From Mycobacteroides sp. CBMA 271 (GTDB lineage Bacteria > Actinomycetota > Actinomycetes > Mycobacteriales > Mycobacteriaceae): 64,000 bases of DNA. The position numbers and the translations under genes were made by a program. Within the stretch, counting starts at the first letter, position 1; every line of letters starts with the position of its first letter. The notes under the pieces were generated by a model that saw only the letters and a list, made by a program, of their open reading frames with translations, was not told where the DNA came from and searched no databases. Location: positions 496,001-560,000 of the forward strand of contig NZ_VTHB01000002.1 of assembly GCF_009729205.1 (NCBI RefSeq). The letters are read 5' to 3'. Below are positions 45,380 through 54,047 of the stretch, piece after piece.

Positions 45380-45445
45380 CCCGCTCCCCTATCCCTGGGT
45401 GGTAGTCCGCGACTCACCGCGGATTCGTTCATGGAAGGGGCCCTC

Positions 45446-45910
45446 ATGCTTTTGCGCTCTCCATCGCGCTACGCCGTGCTTGTCGCGGTCGCTATCCCGC
45501 TGGCAGCGTGTTCCGGTGGCGGCAGCACATCGTCGGATGCACCGCTGTCGATCACCATTGCCTCCGATGCCAGCGGCACACCCGGGATGACCGGGCACAG
45601 CATGCCGGAGATGTCCGGCATCATGGCATCCCGCGGCAACACCCCGAGCGCGCCCGCTCCCGCCGGGCCCGCCGTCCACATCGAGAATTTCGCCTTTAAC
45701 CCCGCAACGTTGACGGTGCCCGCCGGTACCACCGTCACCTGGACCAACAAGGACGAAGAGCCGCACAACGTGGTGGCCGAAGACGGATCGTTCCGCTCGC
45801 CAGGGATGGACGCTCAGGGCACCTTCTCCTACCAATTCGCCACGCCGGGCACGTACCAGTACGTATGCGGCATCCACCCCTTCATGAAGGCAACGGTGGT
45901 AGTCCAATGA
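45446..45910 (+). CDS. Cupredoxin (plastocyanin-like) lipoprotein
   Basis: 154 residues from the ATG at 45446, with AAGGGG 5 bases upstream. Lipobox LAAC gives Cys22 for lipid attachment. A Met- and Gly-rich linker (GMTGHSMPEMSG) could bind copper. The cupredoxin fold has type 1 copper ligands His107 (EEPHNVV), Cys141, His144 and Met147 (YVCGIHPFM). It would carry electrons or bind copper outside the membrane. It overlaps the phosphoesterase gene by ATGA. A small inverted repeat (TCCGCG/CGCGGA at 45406-45423) precedes it. Confidence 0.9.
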   Translation: MLLRSPSRYAVLVAVAIPLAACSGGGSTSSDAPLSITIASDASGTPGMTGHSMPEMSGIMASRGNTPSAPAPAGPAVHIENFAFNPATLTVPAGTTVTWTNKDEEPHNVVAEDGSFRSPGMDAQGTFSYQFATPGTYQYVCGIHPFMKATVVVQ

Positions 45911-46839
45911 CCGACGACAACGATCCGCAGAGCATGACGCGGCGGCAGCTCATCCGACACACCGCCTGGTTCGGTGCCGCAGTTGGATTGACTGTCGTTG
46001 GCGGAGAGGTTATCTCGCATATCGCGGGATCGTCCCCTGCGAACAGCGGCACTCGGCCTACGCTGCGTTTCGCGCAGATCAGTGATAGCCACATCGGGTT
46101 CAACGGCACCGCGAATCCCAACGTCGTCGATTCGTTCGGTCGCGCAATCGATCAGATCAACAACCTCGGCTACACCCCAGATTTCGTCATCCACACGGGC
46201 GATCTCACGCATCTGGCTACCGACGCGCAGTTTGATCAGGTCAAGCAGATGATGTCCGGGCTCAGCACGCCGCACGTGTTTACCGTTCCGGGAGAGCATG
46301 ATTCGGTGGAAGACGCCGGACAGAAGTACCGCAGCGTCTTCGGCGGCGGAACCCGCGGCGACGGGTGGTACAGCTTCGATATCGCCGGTGTCCACATCAT
46401 CGGGCTGGTGAACACCCTCCATCTGAAGAAGCTCGGACATCTCGGGGATGATCAGCTCGAGTTCCTCCGCAAGGACCTCGAACCGTTGTCTTTAGACACC
46501 CCGATCATCGTGTTCAGCCACATCCCGCTCTTCGCCATGTATCCCGACTGGGGTTGGGGTACCGATGATTCCGCTCAGGCATTGAGTTACATGAAACGGT
46601 TTGCGTCGGTGACCTGCCTCAATGGGCATGTCCACCAGCTCTTTACCAAGACCGAAGGAAACATCACCTTCTACAGCGGCACGACGACGGCGTATCCCCT
46701 ACCGAAGCCGGGCGACGGCCCCGCGCCGAAGCCAGTGACGCTGCCTGCCGGCCAACTGCAAGACATCCTCGGCATTCGCGAGGTCAGTTACCGCAAGGGC
46801 AGTGCGGCGCTCGCGATCAAGGAGGACAAGCTCATATGA
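45907..46839 (+). CDS. Tat-exported metallophosphoesterase
   Basis: 310 residues from the ATG at 45907. The twin-arginine signal is TRRQLIRHTAWFGAAVGLTV. Calcineurin-like metal motifs follow in order: QISDSHIG, HTGDLTH, VPGEHD, SHIPLFAM and LNGHVHQLF. Substrate unknown; likely a phosphodiester or phosphomonoester in the cell envelope. The Tat route implies folding with its metals before export. It is translationally coupled to both neighbours (ATGA overlaps). Confidence 0.9.
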   Translation: MTDDNDPQSMTRRQLIRHTAWFGAAVGLTVVGGEVISHIAGSSPANSGTRPTLRFAQISDSHIGFNGTANPNVVDSFGRAIDQINNLGYTPDFVIHTGDLTHLATDAQFDQVKQMMSGLSTPHVFTVPGEHDSVEDAGQKYRSVFGGGTRGDGWYSFDIAGVHIIGLVNTLHLKKLGHLGDDQLEFLRKDLEPLSLDTPIIVFSHIPLFAMYPDWGWGTDDSAQALSYMKRFASVTCLNGHVHQLFTKTEGNITFYSGTTTAYPLPKPGDGPAPKPVTLPAGQLQDILGIREVSYRKGSAALAIKEDKLI

Positions 46840-47246
46840 ACATTGCGCTTCGCCTCGGCCTGGCCGCGACCTTGGCCACCAGTGGGTACGCCCACGCGTA
46901 CCTGTACATGCATGGATACCAACATATTCCGACGATCGGCCCCGGTTTCCTGATCCAGGGCAGCGCCTTCATCGCGTTGGCCGTGCTGATTGCGGCGGGC
47001 GCCCCCGGGTGGATGACGGGGCTTGCGGGTCTGGGTTCTGCCGGAGCGCTGGCGGCGTTCGCCCTCTCCCGCACGGTCGGCCTGTTCGGATTCTCTGAAC
47101 GTGGTTGGGATCCCTCACCGTATGCCAGCATCAGTGTGGTGACGGAACTGGCCGCCGTCGTCCTGGCGAGCGTTCTACTCGCCAAACACGTACGGCGGCC
47201 AGCCGTGACTCCGACCTCCCGGACGGAGCCGTTAGCGCAACAGTGA
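46836..47246 (+). CDS. Small four-helix membrane protein
   Basis: 136 residues with four hydrophobic segments (about 7-27, 38-58, 62-80 and 98-117). Resembles small DoxX-like or unnamed mycobacterial membrane proteins. It is the last gene of the Rieske/cupredoxin/phosphoesterase group and ends next to the convergent SDR gene. Function unknown. Confidence 0.75.
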   Translation: MNIALRLGLAATLATSGYAHAYLYMHGYQHIPTIGPGFLIQGSAFIALAVLIAAGAPGWMTGLAGLGSAGALAAFALSRTVGLFGFSERGWDPSPYASISVVTELAAVVLASVLLAKHVRRPAVTPTSRTEPLAQQ

Positions 47247-48020
47247 CTATTTGGTGGTGTAGCCGCCGTTGATCAGGATGGTCTGCCCGCTGATCCACCA
47301 GCCATCGCTGACGAGGAACCTGACGAACGGTGCGATGTCTTCGATATCCGTCAAACCGGTCTTGGAGAACGGCGAGAGTGCGGCAGCGGTCTTGTGGTAC
47401 GCGACGGCATCCTCGCCCTCGGCCGGGTAGAAGAACGGGGTGTCCATCGGGCCGGGACCGATCGCCGTTACCGAAATGCCGCGCTCCCCGAACTCCTTGG
47501 ATGCCGCACGGGTGAAGTGCTCCACCGGTGCCTTCGTCCCGGCGTATGCCGCGTAGTAAGGGGTGTACGCACCCAGCAGTGAGGTGACCAGCGTAAGAAT
47601 CTTGCCGTTGTCGTTGACGTGCTTTCCCGCCTCCTTGAGGAACAGGAACGCGGACTTGGAGTTCACCGCACTCGCCGAGTCGTACTCCTCCTCGGTGATC
47701 TCGGTGAACGGCTTCTTGATGACCTTGCCGACCGTGTTAATGGCGATATCGGGACGCCCCACCGCTTCGACGGTCTCCGCGAACAGTTTGCTTACTGCAT
47801 CTCCGGTGGTCAGGTCGCCCTGCAGGGCAACCCCCTTTGCGCCGGCTGCCTCGATGGCGGCCACCGTTTCATCGGCCGCCGCCTTACTTGACGCGCTGTT
47901 GTAGTGCACCGCCACGGCCCCGACTCCGTGCTCGGCCAAATCTCGGGCGATGAGTCCGCCCAGATTCTTGCCGCCACCAGCGATGAGTACAGTCTTACCA
48001 TTTAGTGAATGATTTGTCAC
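47247..48020 (-). CDS. Short-chain dehydrogenase/reductase
   Basis: 257 residues from a GTG at 48020; the frame upstream crosses the LysR operator. Cofactor motif LIAGGGKNLGG, catalytic Tyr-Lys in YAAYAGTKAPVEH, and C-terminal ISGQTILINGGYTTK. It is divergent from the LysR regulator, which should control it. Substrate unknown. Confidence 0.88.
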   Translation of the reverse strand: MTNHSLNGKTVLIAGGGKNLGGLIARDLAEHGVGAVAVHYNSASSKAAADETVAAIEAAGAKGVALQGDLTTGDAVSKLFAETVEAVGRPDIAINTVGKVIKKPFTEITEEEYDSASAVNSKSAFLFLKEAGKHVNDNGKILTLVTSLLGAYTPYYAAYAGTKAPVEHFTRAASKEFGERGISVTAIGPGPMDTPFFYPAEGEDAVAYHKTAAALSPFSKTGLTDIEDIAPFVRFLVSDGWWISGQTILINGGYTTK

Positions 48021-48109
48021 TCGATTATCTCCATTTCCGTGCACCCGAAACGACCCTCGATGAGTGAGCACAGGCGTCACCCACTCCCTTGTCACGATCG
48101 TAGGTTTTA

Positions 48110-48119
48110 CTTGCACAAG
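48110..48119. promoter_or_regulatory. Candidate LysR site 1
   Basis: CTTGCACAAG has inverted arms CTTG/CAAG and lies in the SDR-LysR spacer, 24 bases from the stronger site 2. The shared TTG...CAA arms suggest the same protein binds both. Confidence 0.45.
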
Positions 48120-48133
48120 GGAAAACCACATTA

Positions 48134-48153
48134 TTCTTGTGAATACACAAGAA
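48134..48153. promoter_or_regulatory. Candidate LysR site 2
   Basis: TTCTTGTGAATACACAAGAA has perfect 8-base arms around a 4-base centre and contains a T-N11-A LysR box. It abuts the lysR ribosome site (GAAGGAG at 48151), fitting autorepression and control of the divergent SDR gene. Confidence 0.65.
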
Positions 48154-48163
48154 GGAGTTGTCA

Positions 48164-49081
48164 TTGCAGATGAAAGAGGTCACCGAAGATAGTTCGCTGG
48201 CAGACCTGTTGGACTCCCGACGATTGTTTCAGTTCGTGGTCGCCGCGAAAGCCCCCACATTGGCAGCCGCCGCAGCCGAGCTATTCATCACCCAGCAGGC
48301 TCTATCGTCGGCGATCCGCCAACTGGAACGCGATCTCGGCGTCGAGCTGTTCTCACGCGCACAACGCAACCTGCAACTGACCGATGCCGGCCGGGAGCTG
48401 TACACCGGGGCCAAACCACTGCTCGCCGGGATACGCGCACTGGCCAACACGACGCGAAATCTTTCGAACCCACAGCGGGCCTTCGTAATTGGACACTCTC
48501 CGGCGATCTCTAGCGCGGAGGTGTACCGGCTCATCGAGCCGGCAGTGATCGCCAACCCTACGGTCTCCGTCACCGTGCGACAGGTCTTTCCTGGCACCAT
48601 GCGCGACGGGCTGCTCGACGGTGCACTGGATCTGGCGCTGCGCCGTGGTGTCGACATGCCCACCGATTTGGCCACCGACACGCTGCTCTATCAGCCGCTG
48701 CGTATCGCCGTCGTACAGTCCCATACCCTCGCCTTGCGCGACCGCATCGACATCACCGATCTCGCCGAGTTCCCGATTGTGGTGTGGGCTCCGCCCCGTC
48801 ACTCGTTCTATACGGACCTACTGGTTTCGCATTGCCGCCGTAGCGGTTTCGAACCCCGACTGCTGGTCAATCCGGTGCAGGGCACCCCTCCGTACACGGC
48901 GGTGCTCGCGCACCCCGATCATTGCGTCTTTGTCACCGACGACCCCGGGGATATCTATCGCGGAAAGGTACGGGTCATCGAGATCGCCAATCCCCCACTT
49001 GTTCCAATTCAGGCCGTGTGGCTGCCACATACGGTATCCGCCATCCGCAGCGCGTTGTTCGAGGCCGTCCAGCGCTCCTAG
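48164..49081 (+). CDS. LysR-family regulator
   Basis: 305 residues from a TTG at 48164, which sits 6 bases after AAGGAG; an ATG at 48170 is the alternative. HTH: RLFQFVVAAKAPTLAAAAAE, then LFITQQALSSAIRQLERDLGVELF. A periplasmic-binding-like effector domain follows. Divergent from the SDR gene with two inverted repeats between them. Confidence 0.88.
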   Translation: MQMKEVTEDSSLADLLDSRRLFQFVVAAKAPTLAAAAAELFITQQALSSAIRQLERDLGVELFSRAQRNLQLTDAGRELYTGAKPLLAGIRALANTTRNLSNPQRAFVIGHSPAISSAEVYRLIEPAVIANPTVSVTVRQVFPGTMRDGLLDGALDLALRRGVDMPTDLATDTLLYQPLRIAVVQSHTLALRDRIDITDLAEFPIVVWAPPRHSFYTDLLVSHCRRSGFEPRLLVNPVQGTPPYTAVLAHPDHCVFVTDDPGDIYRGKVRVIEIANPPLVPIQAVWLPHTVSAIRSALFEAVQRS

Positions 49082-49135
49082 GTGTTGTCAGCGCGCCATC
49101 TTGGCCGGAAGATGGAGGTACTCAAGGACGCTTCC

Positions 49136-49786
49136 ATGTCGCACACACATCGGATGTTCACTGACCGCCAGGACGCCGGGCGCGTTCTGGCCCGCATGCT
49201 TGCGCCGTACGCCATGCACGATGTGGTGATCCTCGCGTTGCCGCGCGGCGGGATACCGGTGGGACGGGAGATCGCGGCGGCCCTCGGAGCACCTCTCGAG
49301 GTATTGGTGGTCCGCAAGCTCGGAGTTCCCGGACACGAGGAGTACGCCATGGGCGCCATCGCCAGCGGTGGCCTGATGGTTATCGATAACCAGATCGTGC
49401 ACATGATGGGAGTTACCCCCGAACAACTCGATGAGGTGTCCACCCGTGAGCGTCGCGAGCTATCCCGCCGCGAGAGGGTCTACCTGAATCATCGTGGCGT
49501 CGAAATCAATGGCAAGACAGTCATCCTCGTGGACGATGGGATCGCCACCGGCGCCACGATGCGCGTGGCGCTGCTGACGATCAGGAAGGCCGCGCCCGCG
49601 CGGGTGGTGGCAGCTGTTCCCGTCGCCCCACGATCAGCATTCCACCGATTCAGTGGTCTTGTAGACGATTTCGTCGTCGCTTCGTCGCCCTCCCGATTCC
49701 TCGCGGTCGGCAATGCCTACCAGGACTTTCATCAGGTCTCCGACGACGAAGTGTGTGCCCTTCTCACTTCGCCGGGTTGTGTTTGA
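49136..49786 (+). CDS. Phosphoribosyltransferase-domain protein
   Basis: 216 residues from the ATG at 49136 (AAGGA 7 bases upstream); in-frame starts at 49082 and 49112 have poorer sites. MFTDRQDAG opens the domain, VILALPRGGIPVG follows, and VILVDDGIATGATM is the PRPP-binding motif. Mycobacterial relatives are stress-linked and poorly understood. It stands just before the restriction-modification genes, on the opposite strand. Confidence 0.85.
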   Translation: MSHTHRMFTDRQDAGRVLARMLAPYAMHDVVILALPRGGIPVGREIAAALGAPLEVLVVRKLGVPGHEEYAMGAIASGGLMVIDNQIVHMMGVTPEQLDEVSTRERRELSRRERVYLNHRGVEINGKTVILVDDGIATGATMRVALLTIRKAAPARVVAAVPVAPRSAFHRFSGLVDDFVVASSPSRFLAVGNAYQDFHQVSDDEVCALLTSPGCV

Positions 49787-49829
49787 AGCTCGCGCTGACG
49801 ATGCCGTGATCGCCGCGTTCGGTGCGCTA

Positions 49830-50984
49830 CTAGCGGAGCAGATCTGCGATGTGGACCCCAACCCGGCGATTCAGGGCGTGGACTACCGAGTCCTCGTGAT
49901 GCGATTCTCCAATTGCATTGGCTGGCGCTACATCCAGGGCGAGGCGGCTCAGAGTTGCCGCGTCGGTCGCGATGACGAACTGAATACTGATGGGCGTGGT
50001 GCTACCGTCCGCGGGCGGTTCTTCGTCGATATCGAAGACGTAGATCCAGTTTGGTGCCAGCTGACTCATATCCGGCATCGCCTCCCCTGGGGCGCGCAGG
50101 CGGTGAGTCCCGTCCCCCATATCGACGACATCCGGTGCTCCCAGGAAGGGCTGCCAGGAGTCCCAGACGGGCCGCGGTAGCGCCAGGATGCAGCCTGAGG
50201 ACGATGCGCGCCGGGCGATCTGGAATTTGAACATCACCTGGTAAAAGGTTCGCTTAAAGACGTTGCTGATGTTCGGTCCCTCAACCCGCCTGCCGGGCCA
50301 GTCCGGATGCGCAGCGACTTGACTCGCAAAGTCATTCGCGTGAAGGTCAAGACCGCCACGCAGGGCATCCACGGCATGGCGGTACGAACCGTGAGTGTCG
50401 GTGGTCTGCACCTCGACAACTCCATATCGCCCCAACGTGACGCTCGACGCATCTTCCGGGGACGGCACCACCTCGACGACCGTGATGTCGAACGAGAGCT
50501 CCGGGCTCGCCGGAGAGCGCGGCAATGAGATCTCGCCGCCGAATCCTTTCTGGAATGTCAAAAATTGCAACGGCTTTGATGGGTTCAGTGCATCGGCGAT
50601 CATTCCGTCACGGACGGCTTCGTCGCGGAGGCTCGTCACGGGGATTACGCGAAGCGCCTCGTTGGTCTCAAGGCCAAAGAGCCGTCTAACCATCGCGTCC
50701 ATCAGGTCATCGTCCAAAGCCCGGTTCGGACATACCAACCAGTCCTGCCGGGGACCGTTGCTGACCGCGCTGATCGTGCACACTCCGCGGCTGTTCTCGC
50801 TCTTGACGCAGGTGACCTCTTCCTCTGCCACGCGCGAGAGAAACGGGCAGCACTGCGCACGCTGATCGCGCAGGGCCTCGGCGTGATCGGCAACCAAGGG
50901 AAATACGCGGTGGCCAAACCACTCTGCGACGTGCGGACGCGCGAACTCGCGTTCGGCCTGCGACCTGGCAGGGCGACGGGTCAT
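49830..50984 (-). CDS. Type II restriction endonuclease, NotI-like
   Basis: 384 residues from the ATG at 50984. A four-cysteine site near the N-terminus (CCPFL at 45-49, Cys59 in EVTCVKS, Cys69 in GVCTI, Cys85 in LVCPNR) matches the iron-binding Cys4 motif of NotI. The catalytic pattern is a PD-(D/E)XK variant with Asp166, Glu191 and Gln193 (VEVQT), Gln in place of Lys as in NotI. It probably cuts a GC-rich site. Its start overlaps the methyltransferase stop by ATGA, which ensures the methylase is made first. Confidence 0.78.
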   Translation of the reverse strand: MTRRPARSQAEREFARPHVAEWFGHRVFPLVADHAEALRDQRAQCCPFLSRVAEEEVTCVKSENSRGVCTISAVSNGPRQDWLVCPNRALDDDLMDAMVRRLFGLETNEALRVIPVTSLRDEAVRDGMIADALNPSKPLQFLTFQKGFGGEISLPRSPASPELSFDITVVEVVPSPEDASSVTLGRYGVVEVQTTDTHGSYRHAVDALRGGLDLHANDFASQVAAHPDWPGRRVEGPNISNVFKRTFYQVMFKFQIARRASSSGCILALPRPVWDSWQPFLGAPDVVDMGDGTHRLRAPGEAMPDMSQLAPNWIYVFDIDEEPPADGSTTPISIQFVIATDAATLSRLALDVAPANAIGESHHEDSVVHALNRRVGVHIADLLR

Positions 50985-52249
50985 GCCGCGTACCGCTCTA
51001 CCAGCTCGCCGTAGTGACCGATGAACGGAATGGGCCGACGCCTGAACGGCTGTGACAGCCGCTCGCCGCGCGCGGCGCCCGAAAGGCACGAAATAACCTC
51101 CGCAGCAACCGCTTTTGCGAGCGGTACCGGTACCGCATTGCCTACCTGGGTGTACTTACTGGTATTGGTTCCGGCGAATGAGAACCAGTCGGGAAAACCT
51201 TGAATTCTCGCGGCTTCACGAATCGAGATGGTGCGATGCTGCTCGGGGTGGGTGTACTCCCCTGACTTCGGATCGCGAAACCTCGTGATGATGGCCCGGG
51301 GAACTCCTTCCCAATCCATCCGCCGGTACCTACGCGTGTGATCCTTCCGCAGGGCCCTCTGCATGCTGCCGGGGAGGAGTTCGTACGGCAGGTCTCGCCA
51401 ATCCTGCCCGGGCTCCAGGTAGCGCAGACGCGTCAACGTCAATTCGGTCAACGCGGCGGCATAGTGATCATGCAATTCGGAGGCCGGCATACGGCGCCCG
51501 TTCATCTTTCTCCGCGCCGCCCTCTGGAAACCATGAGTCGGTGCGCCGAAATAACCCGAAACAGACTCTCCTGCATTGACTTCCGGCAGGTCACCGATTG
51601 CGGCACGTGTTGTCAGCAGGCCTTTATACGCATCGTCTGGAATCGTGACGTTGGAGACCAAGTCTCCAATGCCGTCCGAACCATGCGTCGGCGCGGGAAA
51701 TCCAAATCCCGCAGGGACTTCCAGGTCATCACGCCAGGCAATAATCACCAGGCGCCATCTCATCTGCGGTGCACCGTACTGCGCAGCCAACAGCTCAGCA
51801 CATGCTGCGCGGTAGCCCAGGTTTTCCAAACCGGTCAGTATCGCGGCGAGATACGAGCCCTGCGACAGGGTCACCAGGCCGGGCACATTTTCGATCACAA
51901 CAACCCGAGGCTTAATCGCACCCGTGGCTCGTAACACCTCGCGGTACAACGTGTTTCGTAGATCGGCAATCTTTCGCGAGCCGATCATGCTGAATCCCTG
52001 ACACGGAGGCCCCGCAAACAGCATGTCTAGTTCACGAGGTTTCAGGCCAATCGACTTGACTAGGTCGGCATCGGACAGAGTCCGGATGTCCCCATCGAAC
52101 ATGTTTCCTGACAGGTGACGCCGATGCGTTGCTACGGCGTACGGGTCGATATCGGCCGACCACACCAGATCGAATCCTGCGTCGACCAAGCCCAGGCTGC
52201 CCCCGCCCGCACCTGAAAAGAGGTCGATCGCTGTGAGGTCCTGTTTCAT
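50981..52249 (-). CDS. DNA (cytosine-5-)-methyltransferase
   Basis: 422 residues with all key m5C motifs: I, DLFSGAGGGSLGL; IV, AGPPCQGFS with catalytic Cys83; VI, ENVPGLV; VIII, QMRWRLVIIAW; and X, QVGNAVPVPLA. It should methylate the recognition site of the neighbouring endonuclease and protect host DNA. The target-recognition region lies between motifs VIII and IX (about 200-300). It overlaps the upstream RHH gene by ATGA and the endonuclease by ATGA. Confidence 0.93.
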   Translation of the reverse strand: MKQDLTAIDLFSGAGGGSLGLVDAGFDLVWSADIDPYAVATHRRHLSGNMFDGDIRTLSDADLVKSIGLKPRELDMLFAGPPCQGFSMIGSRKIADLRNTLYREVLRATGAIKPRVVVIENVPGLVTLSQGSYLAAILTGLENLGYRAACAELLAAQYGAPQMRWRLVIIAWRDDLEVPAGFGFPAPTHGSDGIGDLVSNVTIPDDAYKGLLTTRAAIGDLPEVNAGESVSGYFGAPTHGFQRAARRKMNGRRMPASELHDHYAAALTELTLTRLRYLEPGQDWRDLPYELLPGSMQRALRKDHTRRYRRMDWEGVPRAIITRFRDPKSGEYTHPEQHRTISIREAARIQGFPDWFSFAGTNTSKYTQVGNAVPVPLAKAVAAEVISCLSGAARGERLSQPFRRRPIPFIGHYGELVERYAA

Positions 52250-52434
52250 GCCGAACCAGCCTCATGGTCAGCCAAACCCGCAGTGATGAGACGACCCACG
52301 GTGTCGGAGATGGACTCAGACGACGCCTCCGCGGCGGCCGACAGCTGATTGGCCACCGACAATGGAACCCGGATAAGGATTGCCTTCCGCTCCCCACGCC
52401 ATTGCGGTCGACGCCGACGGGAGCCTTTAGTCAC
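52246..52434 (-). CDS. Small ribbon-helix-helix protein, candidate RM controller
   Basis: 62 residues from a GTG at 52434 with AGGA 8-9 bases upstream; a GTG at 52473 would extend it into the operator. A basic N-terminus (KGSRRRRPQWRGERK) precedes AILIRVPLSVANQLSAAAEA, then SSESISDTVGRLI, the beta-strand and two helices of a CopG/Arc-type DNA-binding fold. It leads the operon for the methyltransferase and endonuclease, with an inverted repeat upstream, so autoregulation of the cassette is likely. Confidence 0.65.
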   Translation of the reverse strand: MTKGSRRRRPQWRGERKAILIRVPLSVANQLSAAAEASSESISDTVGRLITAGLADHEAGSA

Positions 52435-52472
52435 AGAAGGATCCTGATACACGTTTGCACGCCCACCCCGCA

Positions 52473-52492
52473 CGCGACACTGGCGTGTCGCG
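52473..52492. promoter_or_regulatory. Inverted repeat upstream of the RM operon
   Basis: CGCGACAC (52473-52480) and GTGTCGCG (52485-52492) are perfect arms around TGGC, about 40 bases before the GTG of the ribbon-helix-helix gene. Position and symmetry suit an operator for that protein. Confidence 0.6.
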
Positions 52493-52636
52493 AAATAGTC
52501 GAGTCACACCACTCACATAACCAGGAGCCACCGACACGGGCGCCAGACGACGTCATCCGTATCGACCGAGAGCATGCCAGACGGGGTTCTCGTGTTGTTT
52601 CCTGTCCAGCAATGTTGCCTGGCTAGCTTCCAGCCC

Positions 52637-53296
52637 ATGGACATGGGTCTGGCACCCGCGGACGTCATGGATCCGATGTATTGGCTGGGCGAGGGCGGAC
52701 TGTTCGGCGGCGCCGTCCTGGCGGGAGTCATGGTCATCGTCTTCATCGAAACCGGCCTGCTGTTTCCCTTCCTACCCGGCGACACCCTGCTGTTCTCTGC
52801 TGGACTGATTGCTGCGCAGCCGAATTCCCCGATTTCGATCCAGGTGCTGGCGCCCTGCGCCGCGGTGGCCGCCCTGCTGGGCAGTCAGTGCGGGTATTTC
52901 ATCGGCCGTCGGCTCGGGCCGGCCTTGTTCAAGAAGGAAGACGCACGTTTCTTCAAACAGCGCTATCTGACGGCCTCGCGCGATTTCTTCGACAAACATG
53001 GACCCAAGACACTTCTCATCGCGCAGTTCATCGGCGTGGTACGCACCTTCACCCCCGTCATCGCCGGCATGTCCGGAATGCGTTACCCCGTATTCCTGCT
53101 GTACAACGCCATTGGCAGTGCCGCCTGGGGCATTGGCCTGACGACGGTCGGCTACTTTCTGGGCAATGTAGCGTTCGTCGGCGAGCACCTGGACGTCATC
53201 ATCCTGGTGATTGCCGTCTTGTCTACGCTGCCTGCCGCCGCAACAGCGGCGAAGGTGTACCTGGACAAACGGCGCGCGGTCGCCGACAACGGCTAG
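52637..53296 (+). CDS. DedA-family membrane protein
   Basis: 219 residues from the ATG at 52637. The DedA (SNARE-associated/VTT) hallmarks are FIETGLLFPFLPGDTLLF near the N-terminus and FIGVVRTFTPVIAGMSGMRY in the second half, with four to five hydrophobic segments. DedA proteins help keep membrane potential or flip lipid carriers. An upstream ATG at 52574 is possible. It converges on the CGNR gene with a 4-base overlap. Confidence 0.9.
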   Translation: MDMGLAPADVMDPMYWLGEGGLFGGAVLAGVMVIVFIETGLLFPFLPGDTLLFSAGLIAAQPNSPISIQVLAPCAAVAALLGSQCGYFIGRRLGPALFKKEDARFFKQRYLTASRDFFDKHGPKTLLIAQFIGVVRTFTPVIAGMSGMRYPVFLLYNAIGSAAWGIGLTTVGYFLGNVAFVGEHLDVIILVIAVLSTLPAAATAAKVYLDKRRAVADNG

Positions 53297-53907
53297 GAAC
53301 CCTCCGCGGCTTGGCGGTCGTAATGCCGCTTCACTCGGGCGCGATTACCGCATCTCGGCGTGCACCATTCCCGGCGAGGGTGCTCCTTGACGAAGTAGAG
53401 CACGCAGGGCGAGGCCAGGCACGCACGCAGCTGGTGCCGCTGCACGCCACCGAAGAAGTCGACCGCCTGACGCGCGATCAGCCCAACGGTCAACCGTGCC
53501 TGCGATCCGCGCGCGGTCACCGTTCTTGCGGGCTCGCCATCGGTGGGCCACACCAGCTCCGCCCGGGTACGTGCGAGTGCGTTGATCGCGGCGACGGCCT
53601 GTGCATGCGTCATGCCGGATGTCGGGGGGCGCGGATCCTCGGTGACTTCGGCCGCCAGGCACCGTAGGGCGTCGCGCAGCACCCGTAGGTCAGCGGCGAC
53701 AAACCGCGCATCCTCCAGCGGGAAGGCAATAGTCTGCGCACCCGATTCGGCCAGGATCCGATCGGCCATCGCGTTGAGCCAGGAATGCACCGCGACATCG
53801 CCGTCCAGGGCGTCACGAACGTCCCCGCGATCACCGCGCATGGTGTTCATCAGCTCCACGGGAAGCGGTTCGCCCAAGAGTGCGGCGATCGTGCCCGACG
53901 TGCTCAT
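53293..53907 (-). CDS. CGNR zinc-finger regulator
   Basis: 204 residues from the ATG at 53907. The C-terminal block CLASPCVLYFVKEHPRREWC, then TPRCGNRARVKRHY, is the CGNR zinc-binding helix-turn-helix domain; the N-terminal part matches the ABATE ligand-binding region. It is a stress-type transcription regulator found widely in actinobacteria. Its target is not evident, though DedA is adjacent. Confidence 0.88.
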   Translation of the reverse strand: MSTSGTIAALLGEPLPVELMNTMRGDRGDVRDALDGDVAVHSWLNAMADRILAESGAQTIAFPLEDARFVAADLRVLRDALRCLAAEVTEDPRPPTSGMTHAQAVAAINALARTRAELVWPTDGEPARTVTARGSQARLTVGLIARQAVDFFGGVQRHQLRACLASPCVLYFVKEHPRREWCTPRCGNRARVKRHYDRQAAEGS

Positions 53908-54047
53908 ACCCATTCCTCGACCCTATCTCCCCTAATGGATAGCGCCACTTGTAACCATGTGCCCTATCTAACAGTGCAGAGGAAATACCTACTAATGGCT
54001 GGTGGTTATCCATGCCATTAGCACTTCTCACGGCGGAAGGAACTGCC

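Noticed and set aside
49787-52572. Prophage or integrative element carrying the RM genes
   Set aside because: No integrase, attachment repeats or phage genes flank the cassette, so only acquisition of the RM genes themselves is plausible.
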